64,000 nucleotides of DNA from Terriglobia bacterium (GTDB taxonomy: Bacteria; Acidobacteriota; Terriglobia; Bryobacterales; Bryobacteraceae), in the NCBI GenBank assembly GCA_020073145.1, contig JAIQFS010000026.1, forward strand, positions 1 through 64,000. Direction: 5' to 3'. The notes under the pieces were generated by a model, which did not search any database, had not been told where the DNA came from, and was given only the letters and a program-made list of their open reading frames with translations. The position numbers and the translations under genes are program-made. Of this stretch, positions 53,467 to 62,900 are shown one piece after another (the first letter of the stretch is position 1; each line of letters starts with the position of its first letter).

Positions 53467-56157
53467 ATGCGCCGCTGGTTTGCCGTGTGGTTCATCCTGG
53501 TTGGCCTGACGCCTGCCGAGGCCTACGAATTCTGGCCGGGAGCCCACTACGACGCACGGATTCCCACCTTTCGCCAAGTGCTGGGGTACGAACCCGGAGA
53601 GCGGATCACCAGCCATGCCGGCATCCTGCGCTACCTGGACGCCCTGGCGGCCGCGTCCCCCAGGATCAAGGTCGTGGAGTATGGCGCCAGTTGGGAAGGC
53701 CGCAAGCTCGTGTACGCCGTGCTGGGTTCCGAGAGCAACATGAGCAAGCTCGACGCCATCCGCTCGACCCTTCAGCGCTTCGCCGACCCGCGCAAAACCA
53801 GCGCCGCCGAGGCCCGCACGCTGACACCGTCGCTGCCGGCCGTGGTCTGGCTGGCTTCCGGAGTCCATGGCGACGAAACCTCAGCGCCCGAGGCCGCGCT
53901 TCTGACGGCCTACCACCTGCTGGCCGCCCGCAACGACAAAATGGTGGACGCCATCCTGGCGAACGACCTGGTGTTGCTCGACCCGCTGCAAAACCCGGAT
54001 GGGCGCGAGCGGTTTCTGAACTATTACGAGCAAACGCGAGGGGCGGAGCCTGACGACAGCCCCGCGGCGGCCGAGCACAACCAGCCGTGGCCGGGCGGCC
54101 GCTACAACCACTACCTGTTCGACCTCAACCGCGATTGGATCGCGCTGACCCAGCCCGAAATCCGCGATGAGGTGAAAGTGCTGCGGCAGTGGCTGCCCCT
54201 GGTGGCGGTCGATCTGCATGAAATGGGCAGCGATTCCACGTATTTCTTCAGCCCCGAAGCCGACCCTTACAATCCCAACCTGACCCCCACCCAGCGGGAG
54301 AGCCTCCAGTTGTTCGGCCGCAACAACGCGAAATGGTTCGACCAGTATGGATTCGACTACTTCACGCGCGAAGTGTACGACGCCTTTTATCCCGGTTATG
54401 GCGCAAGCTGGCCTTCCTATTATGGATCGCTGGCGATGACCTACGAGCAGGCGTCGGCGCGAGGGCTCGAAGTCCGCCGGTCCGACGGAACTCTGCTGGG
54501 TTTGCGGGATACCATCCGGCACCACTTTGTGGCCTCGCTGGCGACCTTGGAAACGGCGGCTCAGAACCGCGAAAAATTGCTGGATGATTTCTACCGGTAC
54601 CGCGCCTCAGCCATCGAGGAAGGCGGCAAGGAGCCGGTCCGGGAGTACGTCTTGCCGCGCAGTCGCGACGCTTCGGCCACCGACAAGCTGGCGGCGATTC
54701 TGGGAGAGCACGGCATCGAAGTCCAGCGCGCCGCCGCGGCTTTTCACGCCGGGGGCCGCGAGTACCCGGCGGGCACGTATGTGGTTAGACTGGCGCAACC
54801 GGCCAAGCGGCTGATCCACACGCTACTCGACCCCCAAACCGCCATGGACGAACGCTTTATCAAAGCTGAAGAGACCCGCCGCCAGCTGAAAGAGCGCAGC
54901 GAGATTTATGATGTGACGGCGTGGTCGCTGCCTCTGCTGTTCAACGTGGAAGCCGTGCCGCAATCCGCGGTATCCGAAGGCAGCTTCGAGGCGGCCGCCC
55001 CCGGCCGGGTCCCGGCGGGCGAACTGCATGGCGCCCACGCAACCGTGGCGTACGTGGCCCCATGGGGGAGCGAAGCGGCGGGACGCCTGCTGGCGGCGGC
55101 GCTGCGGCGCAACCTGAAGGTCTCGACCGGCGACCGCTCGTTCGCCCTGGAAGGCCGCACCTACCCGGCCGGCAGCCTGATTTTCAAAGTCAACGACAAC
55201 CCGCCTGACGTCGCGCAAACCCTGACCCAGTTGGCACGCGAAGCCGGCGCCGATCTCTACGCAACCAACACGGGGTGGGTGGAGGACGGCGTCAACTTCG
55301 GCAGCCGCTACGTGCTTCCGGTTCGGAAGCCGTCCATTGCCCTGGCGTGGGATGCCCCGGTTCGCGCGCCGGATGCGGGTGCGACCCGCTTCGTCCTTGA
55401 GCGGCAGTATGGCTACCCGGTCACGCTCGTCCGGGCGGCGCAGCTCGGAGCCGCCGATCTCTCCAAATTCAACGTGCTGATCCTGCCTCCCGGCGGCGAC
55501 TACAAAACAGTGCTGGACGAAGACGGGATTGACCGCCTGAAAAACTGGGTGGATGCCGGAGGCACCCTGGTCGCCCTCGGCAACACAGTGGATTTCCTGG
55601 CCGATCCCAAAGTTGCGCTGCTCGACATCGCCCAGGAGAATGCTCTCCGCCCCGGCGAGAAGCCAGACCAGAAGAAAGAAGAAAAAAACGAGGACAAGGC
55701 GGAGAAAACCAACCGTGTGCCGGGGACGGAAATCGTGAGCGCGGAGCAGTACCGCGATGCGACCCAGGCTACCGCCGAACCGCCCGATGGCGCTCCCGGC
55801 GCGATTCTTCGGGCCACCGTGCAGCCGAATTACTGGCTGACGGCGGGCGCCGGTGACAGCGTCAACGCCATGGTGGCAGGCCGCGCGATCTACGCTCCCC
55901 TCAAGGCGGATCAAGGCGTCAACGCCGCCTACTTTCAACCGGCGGATACCCTGCTGGCCGGTGGCTATCTGTGGAGTGAGAACCGCCGCCAGATGGCCTA
56001 CAAGCCCCTGGTCGTCACCGAAGACTCCGGGCGTGGACTGGTGGTGGGCTTCACCGCCGACCCAAACTTCCGCGGCATGCTGGACGGGATGAATCTCCTG
56101 TTTCTCAACGCCGTCTTCCGCGGTCCCGCTCACGCCCGGAAGGCGGGTGCGGAGTAA
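53467..56157 (+). CDS. Exported M14-family zinc carboxypeptidase-like protein
   Basis: An 896-residue secreted protein with a signal peptide (MRRWFAVWFILVGLTPAEA). The N-terminal M14 domain (about 40-360) has zinc residues H134 and E137 in SGVHGDETSAPE, a third His in VAVDLHEMGSDSTYF near 248, and a catalytic Glu in AMTYEQASARG near 325. The C-terminal half is a long beta-rich and mixed region ending in a Rossmann-like segment (FNVLILPPGGDYKTVLDEDGIDRLKNW) and a charged stretch of KKEEKNEDKAEK. It likely trims peptides in the periplasm or outside. Downstream is a DsbA-like gene. Confidence 0.9.
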   Translation: MRRWFAVWFILVGLTPAEAYEFWPGAHYDARIPTFRQVLGYEPGERITSHAGILRYLDALAAASPRIKVVEYGASWEGRKLVYAVLGSESNMSKLDAIRSTLQRFADPRKTSAAEARTLTPSLPAVVWLASGVHGDETSAPEAALLTAYHLLAARNDKMVDAILANDLVLLDPLQNPDGRERFLNYYEQTRGAEPDDSPAAAEHNQPWPGGRYNHYLFDLNRDWIALTQPEIRDEVKVLRQWLPLVAVDLHEMGSDSTYFFSPEADPYNPNLTPTQRESLQLFGRNNAKWFDQYGFDYFTREVYDAFYPGYGASWPSYYGSLAMTYEQASARGLEVRRSDGTLLGLRDTIRHHFVASLATLETAAQNREKLLDDFYRYRASAIEEGGKEPVREYVLPRSRDASATDKLAAILGEHGIEVQRAAAAFHAGGREYPAGTYVVRLAQPAKRLIHTLLDPQTAMDERFIKAEETRRQLKERSEIYDVTAWSLPLLFNVEAVPQSAVSEGSFEAAAPGRVPAGELHGAHATVAYVAPWGSEAAGRLLAAALRRNLKVSTGDRSFALEGRTYPAGSLIFKVNDNPPDVAQTLTQLAREAGADLYATNTGWVEDGVNFGSRYVLPVRKPSIALAWDAPVRAPDAGATRFVLERQYGYPVTLVRAAQLGAADLSKFNVLILPPGGDYKTVLDEDGIDRLKNWVDAGGTLVALGNTVDFLADPKVALLDIAQENALRPGEKPDQKKEEKNEDKAEKTNRVPGTEIVSAEQYRDATQATAEPPDGAPGAILRATVQPNYWLTAGAGDSVNAMVAGRAIYAPLKADQGVNAAYFQPADTLLAGGYLWSENRRQMAYKPLVVTEDSGRGLVVGFTADPNFRGMLDGMNLLFLNAVFRGPAHARKAGAE

Positions 56158-56158
56158 A

Positions 56159-57037
56159 ATGGTTCACGTCGTCATGAGAATCCTTTTGATTATTCTGCTG
56201 TTGCTGGCCCCGGCCCAATGGGGATCCGCCCAGACCAAACCCAAGAGCGCCCTGGACAAAGCGGCGCTGGAGGCTTACCTCCGCCATGTCGAGCTGTATC
56301 GGGGCACTGTGACATTCAAGATCGACGACCCCAAGCCATCCAAGACGCTGCCGGGCTTCTCTGAAGTGGCCGTGCACCTCACCTTCGACGGCGGCTCGAA
56401 GGACGAGATGTATTATGTATCCGCGGACGGCCAGACGATCGTGAACGGCGATGTCTACAACATCAATCGGAACCCGTTTGAAGGCAACGTGGATCGATTG
56501 ACCACCGCGGACCAGCCAGCCTTCGGCTCGGCCAATGCTCCGGTCACGATTGTCGAGTTCGGCGATCTGGAATGCCCGGACTGCCGGATGGAAGCCCCCA
56601 TTTTGCGGCACAACGTCCGGGAGACGTTTCCCGACCAAGTCCGCGTGTTCTTCAAGGATTTTCCACTGGAATCGGTCCACCCGTGGGCCCGGGCGGCGGC
56701 CATCGCGGGGCGCTGCGTGTACCGCCAGGATCACGAGGCCTTCTGGAAGTTCTACGATTGGGATTACGAAAACCAGCAGGACATCGACGGCGACAACCTG
56801 AAATCCAAAGTTGTGGGCTGGGCCGGCCAAAATGGCCTGGATGCAGCGAAGCTGGGCCAGTGCATCGATACCAAAGCCACCGAGCCGGAAATCGATCGCA
56901 GCATCGCAGAGGGGCGGGCCTTGGGTATCCGCGGCACCCCAACGCTGTTCATCAACGGCAGAAAGATCGGCGGTCTCCAATGGCCGGACCTGCAATTGGT
57001 CATCAACAACGAGCTGACCTACCAGGCCGCCAAGTAG
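56159..57037 (+). CDS. Exported DsbA-like thioredoxin-fold protein
   Basis: 292 residues from the ATG at 56159, two bases after the M14 stop, with GGAG upstream. A hydrophobic start (MRILLIILLLLAPAQW) is a signal peptide or anchor. An N-terminal extension (about 30-110) precedes a thioredoxin/DsbA fold with CPDC (C139, C142) in FGDLECPDCRMEAP and the cis-proline in GTPTLFINGRKIGG. It may form or isomerise disulphides in the periplasm. CPDC is not the usual CPHC of DsbA, so redox properties may differ. Probably co-transcribed with the M14 gene. Confidence 0.87.
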   Translation: MVHVVMRILLIILLLLAPAQWGSAQTKPKSALDKAALEAYLRHVELYRGTVTFKIDDPKPSKTLPGFSEVAVHLTFDGGSKDEMYYVSADGQTIVNGDVYNINRNPFEGNVDRLTTADQPAFGSANAPVTIVEFGDLECPDCRMEAPILRHNVRETFPDQVRVFFKDFPLESVHPWARAAAIAGRCVYRQDHEAFWKFYDWDYENQQDIDGDNLKSKVVGWAGQNGLDAAKLGQCIDTKATEPEIDRSIAEGRALGIRGTPTLFINGRKIGGLQWPDLQLVINNELTYQAAK

Positions 57038-57044
57038 AAGACGC

Positions 57045-57830
57045 TTAGTCCCAGGTGACGCGGTCGCCGGGCAAAAGCGGCAAGCGGAGCGCGCTGGAGT
57101 CGGCGGGATCGATTTCGACTGGAGTTAGCCGGCCGCCGTAGAGCCGCAGCAGCTCCAGATGGCGCGGCCGGGCGGCAACGCTGGCCAGGACACTCCCCCA
57201 CTCCACGGTTTTGGGCGCGCCGTTCACCACAATCTCCATTTCCAGAGACACCGTGCAGGTTTCGGGGAAGATCGTGCAGTGTGGCAAGGTACCGCCACAG
57301 ACCGAGCCGGGGTCGGCGAGCAATTCGACGGCAAGGCGGTCCAGTTCACCGGCGGTTCCAGCCCCCAACAGGACCGCGCCGCGCAACTCGGATTTGCGGT
57401 TAAACAGCACCTCGTAGAAGAAGCGGTAAGCCTTGTAGCGCCGCTGGGAAGCACGGATCAGTTCCCGGACCGCCGGTTGACCGGCGGGGTAAGTCTCGAG
57501 ACCGGACTCGACCGCGGCCAGCCGCAGGCCAACAGCCCGGGCCTCGTAACGCGCTACCGCGGTGCCCAGGTAGTTGCGTAGGTCGTGTTTTTTGGCGCCT
57601 TCCCGGTAATAGGCATTCTCGATCCGTAGTTCCATGCCCGGACGCAGGTCCACCCAGTTCGGGTTAGAGCCCGTGAATCGGCTGAGCACTTCCCTAAAGG
57701 GAGTCTCGCTGGCATCAGGCGCGCGAAGCAGGTAGCTGGGATTCGCGGGCAGGACCCGGAAGGCGGCCGGGGGGCGCCGCGAGGCGCAAGACAACGCAAA
57801 CAGCAGAACTGACGGGATCAGAATTTTCAT
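57045..57830 (-). CDS. Lipoprotein of unknown function
   Basis: 261 residues from the ATG at 57830; a longer frame has no supporting signal. The lipobox FALSC ends a signal peptide MKILIPSVLLFALSC, giving lipidated Cys15. The mature protein has a long alpha/beta region and a C-terminal domain with PGDRVTWD; the last part, RLYGGRLTPVEIDP, resembles SLBB/capsule assembly-type segments, but the match is weak. No function can be assigned. A TACAAT box lies 21 bp before the start. The gene is divergent from blaI, so one region may control both. Confidence 0.7.
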   Translation of the reverse strand: MKILIPSVLLFALSCASRRPPAAFRVLPANPSYLLRAPDASETPFREVLSRFTGSNPNWVDLRPGMELRIENAYYREGAKKHDLRNYLGTAVARYEARAVGLRLAAVESGLETYPAGQPAVRELIRASQRRYKAYRFFYEVLFNRKSELRGAVLLGAGTAGELDRLAVELLADPGSVCGGTLPHCTIFPETCTVSLEMEIVVNGAPKTVEWGSVLASVAARPRHLELLRLYGGRLTPVEIDPADSSALRLPLLPGDRVTWD

Positions 57831-57868
57831 CCATCCATCCGATTGTTTGGATTGTACGCGATTTCCCC

Positions 57869-57904
57869 TTGACATGCACCGAGATTAGTACTAATTAATT
57901 AGTA
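57869..57904 (+). promoter_or_regulatory. Promoter and palindromic operator of the leaderless blaI-M56 operon
   Basis: A perfect TTGACA (57869-57874) is followed 17 bp later by TAATTA (57892-57897). The -10 lies in overlapping palindromes: ATTAGTACTAAT (57884-57895) and TACTAATTAATTAGTA (57889-57904), whose last base is the A of the ATG. Transcription should start at or near the start codon, giving a leaderless mRNA; no Shine-Dalgarno exists. The palindrome is a strong candidate BlaI/MecI-type operator. It may also act on the divergent lipoprotein gene. Confidence 0.75.
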
Positions 57905-58275
57905 TGCGACACCGGAGCAAAACCCTCACCGGCCAGGAGCTGGAAATCATGAAAATCGTCTGGGAGCACGAGCGGGTAACCGTGCGCGACGTCTACGAAG
58001 CGTTGCTGGAGCATCGCAAGGTGGCCTACACCACGGTGATGACCATGATGAAGATCCTGGAACAAAAGGGCTTTCTCAAGAAATCCCAGGAAGAACGCGC
58101 CCACGTCTACCGGCCCGCGCAAGCCAAGAAGCTGGTGATTGGATCCATGGTCCGCGAATTCGTCAACCGGGTATTCAATGGGTCGGCCGAGCCCTTGTTG
58201 GTGCACCTCGTGGAAGAACACCATCTGTCGCAGAAAGACCTGGAAGAGATCGCCCGCCTGCGGAGGAAGTCATGA
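57904..58275 (+). CDS. BlaI/MecI/CopY-family transcriptional repressor
   Basis: A 123-residue regulator of normal length. The winged helix (about 1-75) is recognised from LTGQELEIMKIVWEHERVTVRDVYEALLEHRKVAYTTVMTMMKIL, and the rest is a dimerisation tail. The usual cleavage site between Asn and Phe that BlaR1-triggered proteolysis hits is not evident by eye. Start: the ATG lies inside the operator palindrome. It overlaps the M56 gene by ATGA, the classic repressor/antirepressor pair. Confidence 0.93.
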   Translation: MRHRSKTLTGQELEIMKIVWEHERVTVRDVYEALLEHRKVAYTTVMTMMKILEQKGFLKKSQEERAHVYRPAQAKKLVIGSMVREFVNRVFNGSAEPLLVHLVEEHHLSQKDLEEIARLRRKS

Positions 58276-60119
58276 ACGCGAACAACGTGCTGGCGTGGAG
58301 CCTGCAAATCGGAGTGCTGGTGGCGGCTGCGGCCGCCACGGCCTGGCTTCTGCAGCTGCGAGTGCCGCGAGCCCGTCTGTTGTACTGGCAGGCGGCGCTG
58401 GGAGCCTGCCTCGCGCTCCCCCTGGTCCGTCCCTGGACCCGAGACGTCATCGGCGGCGATGTTTCCGTGACTACGGTTGGAGTAGCGCGAATCGGCGAAG
58501 CCCCGCACGGCGTTCACATTTCTCTGGAACAGGCGCTGCTCTGGATCCTCGCCGCCGGCATTCTCACTCGCGCCCTCTGGCTGGCCGCGGGTTTTGTGCG
58601 CCTTCACCACTACCGGCGCCGGTCGAATCCGATCGAGACTCGGGACGGCGTACCATTGCTGATTTCGGACGAGATCGCCAGCCCGGTGACGTTTGGCGTG
58701 CTGCGGCCGGTCGTGTTGGTGCCGGCCCAGTTCCCCGCCCTCGATCCACGCGCCCGCGAAGCGATCCTCTGCCACGAACTGCTGCACATCCGCCGTCGGG
58801 ACTGGGTGTTTGCCGTGGCGGAAGAAGTGGTGCGAGCCGTCTTCTGGTTCCATCCGGCCATGTGGTGGTTGCTGGGACAGATCCAGCTCACGCGCGAACA
58901 GACGGTGGATCGGGAAGTGGTCGAACAAACGAACGCTCGGGATGTGTACATCGATTCACTGCTGGCGATGGCGGGCGCGGCGCCGCAGCTCGACCTGGCG
59001 CCGGCGCCGCTTTTTCTCCGCCAGCGGCACCTGAAGCAACGAGTGGTTTCCCTGGTGAAGGAGGTTCGGATGTCGAAGAAACGCTTGCTTCCCTCCATGG
59101 CCGCGGCGCTCAGCGTGCTGGCGGTCGCGTGCTGGCTCGTCACCGCGGCCTTTCCGCTGGCCGCCGCGCCCTCCGCAGATGCGCCCGGCGTGACCGTGGA
59201 CCTGAACGGCGCTGCCCTGCTGCACCGCGCCGCCGTGGATTACCCGAACGCGGCCCGCTCGGAAGGCGTGCAGGGCTCGGTGGTGGTGCAAGTGAGGATC
59301 GACCGCAACGGCACCGTCTCCGACGCGCAAGTGCTCAGCGGGCCGGAGGAACTGCGCAAGGCCGTCCTGGCATCGGTGCTGGACTGGCATTTCGCGCACA
59401 GCATGGCGGGGACGACTTCCCAGGCCACCGTTACGTTCAACCTAGGGATTGGAGAGGTTCGGGCCGTAGTGGGACCCAGCGGGATTACTCCCGCGCCCCT
59501 CCCCCGGCCGGCGGCCCTGGAACCGCTGCCGCCGCCTGCTCCACAACGAACCATCAACAGCCTGACAATTACGGGCTTGTCCGACGCGGCTCGCGCCGAC
59601 CTTCTCTCGCGCCTGCCGATGCATCAAGGAGAAGCACTCTCGCCGGAGACGTTGCGCCAACTGGCCCAGGTGGTGAAGGACTTCGATGAGCACCTGGCGG
59701 TCTCAGCCAGGCCGGTCAACGATGAAGTCGCGGTAGCGATCACGCTGCCTCCGGCGCCTCAGGCGGCCTCGATTGCGGTTGCGACTGCTCCGCCCTCTCC
59801 CGCCTCGCCGCCGCGCATCCGGATCGGCGGCAACGTGCAAGCTGTGAAGCTGATCTCCCAGCCCAAGCCGGCCTATCCTCCGCTTGCCAGAATGGCCCAC
59901 ATCCAGGGGGTGGTGGAACTCCGCGCGATCATCGGGAAGGACGGTTCGGTCCAGGACCTGACGGTGATTAGCGGTCCCCCGCTTTTGGTCCCGGCGGCGG
60001 TGACGGCCGTCCAGCAGTGGGTCTACCAGCCGACGCTTCTGAACGGCGACCCGGTGGAAGTGGACACGCAGGTGGACGTCAACTTCACGCTCCGGAAGCC
60101 GGGTCTCAAGCTGCCGTAA
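58272..60119 (+). CDS. BlaR1-like M56 antirepressor with TonB_C, POTRA-like and TonB_C modules
   Basis: A 615-residue membrane protein. Residues 1-270 form the M56 domain with about three helices and the zinc motif HELLH (H168, E169, H172) in CHELLHIRRRDW; FWFHPAMWWL is also typical. A further helix spans about 272-292. Instead of a penicillin-binding sensor the outer part has a TonB C-terminal-like domain (about 318-392: GVQGSVVVQVRIDRNGTVSDA), a POTRA-like segment (424-492: RTINSLTITGLSDAARADLLSRL), and a second TonB C-terminal domain (520-607: HIQGVVELRAIIGKDGSVQDL). It probably senses an envelope signal and cleaves the upstream repressor. Confidence 0.87.
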   Translation: MNANNVLAWSLQIGVLVAAAAATAWLLQLRVPRARLLYWQAALGACLALPLVRPWTRDVIGGDVSVTTVGVARIGEAPHGVHISLEQALLWILAAGILTRALWLAAGFVRLHHYRRRSNPIETRDGVPLLISDEIASPVTFGVLRPVVLVPAQFPALDPRAREAILCHELLHIRRRDWVFAVAEEVVRAVFWFHPAMWWLLGQIQLTREQTVDREVVEQTNARDVYIDSLLAMAGAAPQLDLAPAPLFLRQRHLKQRVVSLVKEVRMSKKRLLPSMAAALSVLAVACWLVTAAFPLAAAPSADAPGVTVDLNGAALLHRAAVDYPNAARSEGVQGSVVVQVRIDRNGTVSDAQVLSGPEELRKAVLASVLDWHFAHSMAGTTSQATVTFNLGIGEVRAVVGPSGITPAPLPRPAALEPLPPPAPQRTINSLTITGLSDAARADLLSRLPMHQGEALSPETLRQLAQVVKDFDEHLAVSARPVNDEVAVAITLPPAPQAASIAVATAPPSPASPPRIRIGGNVQAVKLISQPKPAYPPLARMAHIQGVVELRAIIGKDGSVQDLTVISGPPLLVPAAVTAVQQWVYQPTLLNGDPVEVDTQVDVNFTLRKPGLKLP

Positions 60120-60121
60120 CC

Positions 60122-61354
60122 CTATTCATACCGCAGCACTTCGGCCGGCGTGATGCGCGTGGCCCTCTGGGCCGGATAGACCGTCGCCAGGAAGCTGACC
60201 AGAATGGCGGCCGCCGCAATCCAGATGCCGTCGGTCCAACGCGTCTCAAACGGAACGAAGCTCATCGAATAGATGGTCTCGTCCAGCGAGAACCAGTGGT
60301 ACCGCTCGGCAAAGTGGCATAGCGCGTAGCCCGCGGCCAGTCCGATCGCGCTGCCGGCCACGCCGATCAAGACGCCCTGCAGCATAAAGATACGACGGAT
60401 CTGCCGTCGGCGGGCGCCCATCGACATCAGCACGGCGATGTCGCGGTACTTCTCCATCACCATCATCACCAGCACGATGAAGATGTTGAGAGCCGCCACC
60501 AGTTCGATTAAACCGATCGTGATGATGGCGACCAGACGCTCCATCCGGAGCGCGGTAAAGAGCTGTTTGTATCGCTCCATCCACGTGGTGGTCGTGTAGC
60601 GCGAGCTGATCGCTCTCTCGATATCCTTGGCGATGATGTCGGCCCGGTTCACATCATCGACTTTCAGCTCGAGCTGGTTGATCACGTCGGGGAGGGAGTA
60701 CGCGCGCTGCACGGCGGCTAAGGGGGCATAAGCCCAGTTGTCGTCGATTTCAAAGAAGCCGGTTTCGAACGTCCCTGCCACCTTGAAACGCCGCCGCGAA
60801 GGAACCGGGCCCAGCGGTGTGAGATCGCTCACAATGAGATCGACATTGGAGCCGACCACCATGCCCGTGTCCTCGACAAAGCGAGTGCCCAGGATAATGC
60901 CGGGCGGCGAGGCCGCCGGGTTGCGCAGCCGCTCCACGGAGCCCGACTTGAGATGGCGCAGCGTGTCGCTCGTGGCCAGCTCGGCTTGCAGACTGACGCC
61001 TTTCAGGTACACTCCTTTGGACTGCAAAGGGCCGGCGATATACGACGGCTCATAAAGCGCTGGGGAGACCGCCAGGACGTGCGGGATGCGGCTCAGGCGG
61101 GCGGCCATGGCCTGCCAATTTTCCAGGCCTTGCCCCGGCTCCTTCTCGAGCACGTTGATGTGGGCCATGGCGCCCAGCAGGTTGCGCTGCGTGGTATTCC
61201 GGAGGCCGTTCGTCACGGCCAGAGCGATGACCAGCGCCATCACGCCCGCGGCCACTCCCACCACGGAAATGACCGTGATGACGGAGATCACCTTCTCTTT
61301 GCGGTGGGCGCGCAAGTAGCGCCGGGCAACAAATGACTCGAAGTTCGAGGTCAC
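60122..61354 (-). CDS. LolC/LolE-type lipoprotein-releasing ABC permease
   Basis: A 410-residue inner-membrane protein starting at a GTG that overlaps the lysS stop. Helix 1 is [25 protein letters not shown], preceded by the typical [15 protein letters not shown] large periplasmic domain (about 50-260) is followed by three C-terminal helices ([40 protein letters not shown]), with the conserved GAR motif. It probably extracts lipoproteins for the outer membrane with LolD ATPase and LolA. lolD is not in the window, and LolC versus LolE (or the fused LolF) is not resolved. Confidence 0.9.
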   Translation of the reverse strand: MTSNFESFVARRYLRAHRKEKVISVITVISVVGVAAGVMALVIALAVTNGLRNTTQRNLLGAMAHINVLEKEPGQGLENWQAMAARLSRIPHVLAVSPALYEPSYIAGPLQSKGVYLKGVSLQAELATSDTLRHLKSGSVERLRNPAASPPGIILGTRFVEDTGMVVGSNVDLIVSDLTPLGPVPSRRRFKVAGTFETGFFEIDDNWAYAPLAAVQRAYSLPDVINQLELKVDDVNRADIIAKDIERAISSRYTTTTWMERYKQLFTALRMERLVAIITIGLIELVAALNIFIVLVMMVMEKYRDIAVLMSMGARRRQIRRIFMLQGVLIGVAGSAIGLAAGYALCHFAERYHWFSLDETIYSMSFVPFETRWTDGIWIAAAAILVSFLATVYPAQRATRITPAEVLRYE

Positions 61355-62856
61355 AGCTTATCGTATTCCCGCAAGAGGTTGATCATGTCGATGGGGCCTT
61401 CCGGCCGCAGCAGCGGGAACAGAATCACATCGCGGATCGAGCGGGAGCCGGTGAGAATCATGGTCAGCCGGTCGATGCCAATGCCTTCGCCGCCGGCGGG
61501 CGGCATGGCATAGGACAGGGCTCGCACATAGTCCTCGTCCATCTGGTGCGCTTCCTCGTTGCCGCGCTCGCGCATGGAAAGCTGCATCTCAAAGCGGCGC
61601 CGCTGCTCCTGCGGATCATTCAACTCGGTGTAAGCGTTGCCGATCTCCATGCCCGCGGCATAGATTTCGAAGCGCTCGACAAACGCGGGGTCGTCGGGCT
61701 TGTTCTTGGATAGGGGTGAGGTCTCCACCGGGTAGTCGTAAATGAGGGTCGGCTGGATCAGTTGCTCCTCCACGCGGCGTTCAAAGATATCGGTGAGGGC
61801 TTCGCCCGGCGTGAGTTTATCGGAATGATGCAGCAACCAGCCGCGATCCGACACCTGTTCCAGGCTCGGCCGGCCGTCTCCCTGCCAAAACTGCACCACC
61901 GCTTCGCGCATGCTATAGCGCTGCAGGCCGCCGAAGTCGAGCTTCTGGCCCTCGTATTCGATTTGGGTTGTGCCGGCGGCGTCGACCGCCGCTTGCGCCA
62001 GCAGCTCGGCCGAAAGATCCATCAGGCCGCGGTAGTCCGTATAGGCCTGGTAAAACTCCAACATGGTGAATTCCGGATTGTGATGCGTGGACAGTCCTTC
62101 GTTGCGGAAATTGCGGTTGATTTCGTAGACCCGCTCCAGGCCTCCCACCACCAGACGCTTCAGGTACAGCTCGGGCGCGATCCTAAGGTAGAGGTCGATG
62201 TCCAGCGTGTTGTGATGCGTCACGAACGGGCGGGCGGCGGCGCCGCCGTAGAGCGGCTGCATCATCGGAGTCTCGACTTCGATGAATCCGCGGTCTTCCA
62301 GCTGCCGGCGTAGAGACGCGATGATGCGCGCCCGCGTCACGAAGACCTTGCGGACCTCTGGGTTCGCGATGAGATCCAGGTAGCGCTGGCGGTAGCGAAT
62401 CTCCACGTCCTCCAGCCCGTGAAATTTCTCGGGCATCGAGAGCAGCGTTTTGGAGAGAAATTCCAGCTTCTCAACATGCACGCTCAGTTCGCCGGTGCGC
62501 GTGCGAAACAGGTAGCCTTCCACCCCCACGATGTCGCCCATGTCCAGCAACTGGAACAGCTGGAAATCGCGTTCGCCCACCGCGTCCTTCTTGACATACA
62601 TCTGCAAGCGTTCGCCATTCTGCTGCAAGTGGGCGAAGCCGGCCTTTCCCATCAGGCGCTTGGTCATCAGGCGGCCCGCAATCCGCACACGCACTTCGGG
62701 CGCCAGTTCCTCGGCGGTCTTGGAACCGTAGCCCGCCAGAATCCCGGGAATCTCGTGAGTGAATTCGAAACGCGCTCCGTACGGCCGGAAACCCAGCGCC
62801 TCGATTTCACGGATGCGGCATAAGCGTTGCTTCAGCAACTCGTCTTCCAGCGACAA
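61351..62856 (-). CDS. lysS: Lysyl-tRNA synthetase (class II)
   Basis: A 501-residue class II enzyme. The start is a TTG at 62856 with AGGAG eight bases upstream. It has an N-terminal OB-fold anticodon domain (about 50-170), motif 2 [25 protein letters not shown], the lysine-specific [23 protein letters not shown]..., and motif 3 [24 protein letters not shown]. It charges tRNA-Lys. The stop overlaps the start of the LolC/E gene (GTGA), so the two are co-transcribed. Confidence 0.96.
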   Translation of the reverse strand: MSLEDELLKQRLCRIREIEALGFRPYGARFEFTHEIPGILAGYGSKTAEELAPEVRVRIAGRLMTKRLMGKAGFAHLQQNGERLQMYVKKDAVGERDFQLFQLLDMGDIVGVEGYLFRTRTGELSVHVEKLEFLSKTLLSMPEKFHGLEDVEIRYRQRYLDLIANPEVRKVFVTRARIIASLRRQLEDRGFIEVETPMMQPLYGGAAARPFVTHHNTLDIDLYLRIAPELYLKRLVVGGLERVYEINRNFRNEGLSTHHNPEFTMLEFYQAYTDYRGLMDLSAELLAQAAVDAAGTTQIEYEGQKLDFGGLQRYSMREAVVQFWQGDGRPSLEQVSDRGWLLHHSDKLTPGEALTDIFERRVEEQLIQPTLIYDYPVETSPLSKNKPDDPAFVERFEIYAAGMEIGNAYTELNDPQEQRRRFEMQLSMRERGNEEAHQMDEDYVRALSYAMPPAGGEGIGIDRLTMILTGSRSIRDVILFPLLRPEGPIDMINLLREYDKL

Positions 62857-62900
62857 ATGAATCTCCTAGAGGGGAAATTGGATATTATAAGGGTTCGCCT

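Noticed and set aside
54823-56133. Long minus-strand frame opposite the M14 gene
   Set aside because: Antisense to a gene with signal peptide and zinc motifs. Composition and lack of any family resemblance mark it as a shadow.
58139-59689. Plus-strand frame of about 516 codons overlapping the M56 gene
   Set aside because: It is another frame of the M56 gene, Ala/Gly/Arg-rich, while the M56 frame has the HELLH motif and an ATGA overlap with blaI.
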